Shown here one piece after another: positions 45,181-47,017 of a stretch of 47,017 bases of DNA; position 1 is the first letter of the stretch, and every line of letters starts with the position of its first letter. Both the position numbers and the translations under genes were made by a program. The stretch lies in contig JNDT01001197.1 of NCBI GenBank assembly GCA_000697055.1, positions 1 through 47,017 on the forward strand, given 5' to 3'. The notes beneath the pieces are model-generated. The model did not search any database. It worked only from the letters and a program-made list of their open reading frames with translations, and was not told the origin of the DNA. Source of the stretch: Saksenaea vasiformis B4078 (taxonomy: Eukaryota > Mucoromycota > Mucoromycetes > Mucorales > Saksenaeaceae).

Positions 45181-45846
45181 ACTGTTTATTGAGCAACTTT
45201 TTACGCTACTCTAAATATACTACGCGTCCATGAAGAACCTAGCTTGCGCTAAGGAAATACTTGAATATGCGATCATGAGTACGAGGATTGGCGACAAAAT
45301 AATACTGTACTTACATCAACTTGGTCCCCAGATGGACGCATAATTCATTGGAGCAGCATAGACGATTGTTCACGGTTAGTACATGGAAGATGTTTTGATG
45401 TCAGTTTACTTACTTCGAAGGTCATCAGGCCTACAGGCCTGGGCCAAGACCGCACCTGAGTCCGGGGGGACCAGCATGAGGGGTACCTGGCGACGACGGC
45501 CAGTGGTAAGAGTTACGCCGTGCAGAGGACTTGAAGCGATGCAACGTCTGGCGAGGTTCTGTTGTCGAAGTTGGATAAGGCAGCGTGCAACAATACTTGC
45601 TTACGTAGTGGTGAACGAGGGCCTACACCACAGCCAGGACGGTTTGGGACAGAGGTCATGCAGGCTAAACAATAGACAAAAAAAAACATGAATAATTGTG
45701 TATGTATATAAATTGACATCCTTACCCCGGATGTTAAAGAGAACAGAGTACGCGAAAATCCATGACTGAAGCACTATAATGCAAAAATGAGGTTCTGGTT
45801 GAGCGCAAAAACGCATACAGATGACGCGAACGTTATTCCAAATACA
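45181..45846 (+). repeat. Dispersed repeat family, copy of the second subtype with a 3' internal deletion
   Basis: Begins ACTGTTTATTGAGCAAC, like both full copies, and carries CTTACATCAACTTGGTCCCC then AGATGGACGCA, the GCCGTGCAGAGGACTTGAAG block, ACCACAGCCAGGACGG and CAGAGGTCATGCAGGCTAAA. The GCGTCCCTTTAAA block and about 130 bp around it are missing here: the sequence jumps from GAGAACAGAGTACGCG to the CTGAAGCACTATAATGC block. It lies inverted relative to 35550-36355. Confidence 0.75.
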
Positions 45847-45860
45847 GTATTTATTGTCAC

Positions 45861-46581
45861 TTAAGCCCTTGGCTTCTGAGATATGAACATTCTATGACAG
45901 CTAAACGCATCGGAAGTTTTATAGCCAGTGGTCAGTTCTTCTAAGAACTGATGCCCATCTTCTTCAGTATGAATACCTAGCATGGGTCTGTTGACTGGTA
46001 TCATGGATTCGAACACATTTGTCCAAAGCCATATCATCTCTTCCGCAAGAGGTGTCCCTGACGCTTTTCATATTGAGTTAGCAGCTGGGACACAGTAAAA
46101 ATAGAGGAACACTTACATAGGTCGAGGATCCTATCTTCGGTATGAACAACCATAGCACCGGCGTTTGACAAAATGTCACTTAATTTATCGGCGATGAAGG
46201 TGTCTTGACCACGTGCCGTGCAAGTATCCGCCACTGCAAATGTAAGCCTTAGTAACGAGATCTTTAGACGTTCAGGGGAGATGATTAAACTTACTCGCCT
46301 GGATCGCTTTTATAACAATTGGGCTTCCACTCATCTAGACTATGTTAGTGAAAAGCTCTTCTATTTCGTATGATTACCTTATAGAAAGGCTCCAGCATCT
46401 GAATAACTCCTCCAGGTTTGGTCACACGTAAGACTTCCTTGATAGCTTTGGGCCATTCATCGACCTTGAACGCGAGCACCAAGAATCGCATACTAACCAT
46501 GTCAAAGGTATCATCCTCAAAACCCAGACCTTCCAGAATGTTACCGATACAGAAACGAACGTTGCCCGAATTCGGCTTGCA
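45861..46581 (-). pseudogene. SAM-dependent methyltransferase (UbiE-like), 3' part; 5' part apparently cut off by an insertion
   Basis: Exons visible: 46581-46378, 46334-46295, 46233-46117 and 46063-45861, all joined in phase, 188 codons including the stop. The part present starts just after the SAM-binding half: GNVRFCIGNILEGLGFEDDT, FDMVSMRFLVLAFKVDEWPK, then AIKEVLRVTKPGGVIQMLEP (motifs II-III of class I methyltransferases), a middle with DTFIADKLSDILSNAGAMVV and an end with TTGYKTSDAFSCHRMFISQK. The GxGxG motif I should lie about 40-60 residues upstream but is absent from the next 430 bp, where a transposon-like end begins at about 46580. Either the gene is broken, or the insertion is in an intron and the first exons lie beyond 47017; pseudogene is the more cautious label. 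The substrate is unknown. Confidence 0.7.
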
Positions 46582-47017
46582 CTGCGGGAAAAAGTCGGTT
46601 AATTTTGGTTAAATTTTTGGTTAAATAGTTAACCGAAAAGTTGGGGGATTAGGAACCTAATCCCCGGAAATGACCGAGATGAAATAACCTGAAAGTGACC
46701 TAAATTTTTGGTCGAACTGACCAGAAATAACCATAAATGACCAAAAAGTTTGGGTACATTTTGATAGTAAAATAGTGGTTCACCACGAATATTGCTACTT
46801 TTACATTAGGTATCAGAATCATACAGCATGTTTTAATGCTAAATACAGCAGTATCTGCTTCTTTATTTATTATATATTCTTCACAATTGACTACATTATT
46901 GCTGTACCATTACCACCAAATTTCTTTCTATTTTTAAGTATCAGATGGATCGAGCTATTCAGATACTTCTGATGCTTCTGATGATTCTAACGCAGTGTCT
47001 CCTACAGATAGTGTCAG
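46580..47017 (+). mobile_element. Probable left end of a hAT-like DNA transposon running off the right edge
   Basis: Starts CACTGCGGGAAAAAG, followed by clustered GGTTAA and TTTGGTTAAAT repeats, a perfect hairpin (GGGGATTAGG-AA-CCTAATCCCC, 46644-46665) and repeated TGACC/ATAACC motifs to about 46750. CASTG-type ends and dense subterminal short repeats are typical of hAT elements. From 46940 an open frame on the plus strand encodes a Ser/Asp-rich peptide (SDGSSYSDTSDASDDS) that continues past the edge, as in the N-terminal parts of some hAT transposases. The other end and the 8-bp duplication cannot be seen; TCGGCTTG (46572-46579) would be the expected copy. Confidence 0.5.

Noticed and set aside
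1..47017. CRISPR arrays, prophage, bacterial operons or rRNA genes
   Set aside because: No regularly spaced direct repeats, no Shine-Dalgarno-led operons and no rRNA-like stretches; introns throughout show this is eukaryotic nuclear DNA.

Overview
The window looks like nuclear DNA of a filamentous fungus, most probably Mucoromycota (Mucorales-like). The basis is many short introns (about 40-90 nt, GT..AG, often with a CTAAC/CTAAT branch site), moderate to low GC, small intergenic gaps, fungal housekeeping proteins, and a Fanzor-type gene and other repeats of a style I associate with mucoralean genomes. I rebuilt the genes by hand by joining exons so that phase and protein similarity both held; every exon list is in plus-strand coordinates.

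Layout. 1-9.2 kb is accessory: a decayed Fanzor-like (TnpB-related) nuclease gene that runs off the left edge, a zinc-finger fragment resembling a mobile-element DNA-binding domain, two partial copies of a dispersed repeat, and much sequence without a gene. 9.25-23.6 kb is a gene-dense housekeeping block: a TM9SF membrane protein (+), PEX11 (+), a COPI-associated/TVP15-like Golgi protein (-), the NEDD8 E1 catalytic subunit UBA3 (-), a small EF-hand protein (-), an ADP-sugar diphosphatase-like Nudix protein (-), a full repeat copy, and the mitochondrial AAA chaperone BCS1 (-). 23.65-26.7 kb holds two mobile elements side by side: a 2.6-kb element with about 325-bp terminal inverted repeats and two divergently oriented genes of unknown function, ending 18 bp upstream of the BCS1 start codon, and a 394-bp MITE-like element flanked by a 9-bp duplication.

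27-36 kb carries an SFP1-like zinc-finger factor with long Gln/Ala tracts (+), ribosomal stalk protein P2 (+), LSM3 (-), a full repeat copy, and a FAF2/UBXD8-like UBX protein (+) whose stop codon lies next to another repeat copy. 36.5-45 kb holds a BAR-PH-ArfGAP-ankyrin protein (-), bystin/ENP1 (-) and an F-box/LRR protein (-). The right end has a further repeat copy and the 3' half of a SAM-dependent methyltransferase (-), whose upstream part appears to be interrupted by the left end of a hAT-like transposon.

The ordinary genes cover membrane trafficking (TM9SF, TVP15-like, ArfGAP), organelle biogenesis (PEX11, BCS1), the ubiquitin/NEDD8 system (UBA3, FAF2-like, F-box) and ribosome or RNA metabolism (SFP1-like, P2, LSM3, bystin). 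They do not form an operon-like pathway. The most novel-looking material is the 2.6-kb inverted-repeat element with its two orphan genes and its possible takeover of the BCS1 promoter, followed by the Fanzor pseudogene and the seven-copy dispersed repeat family.
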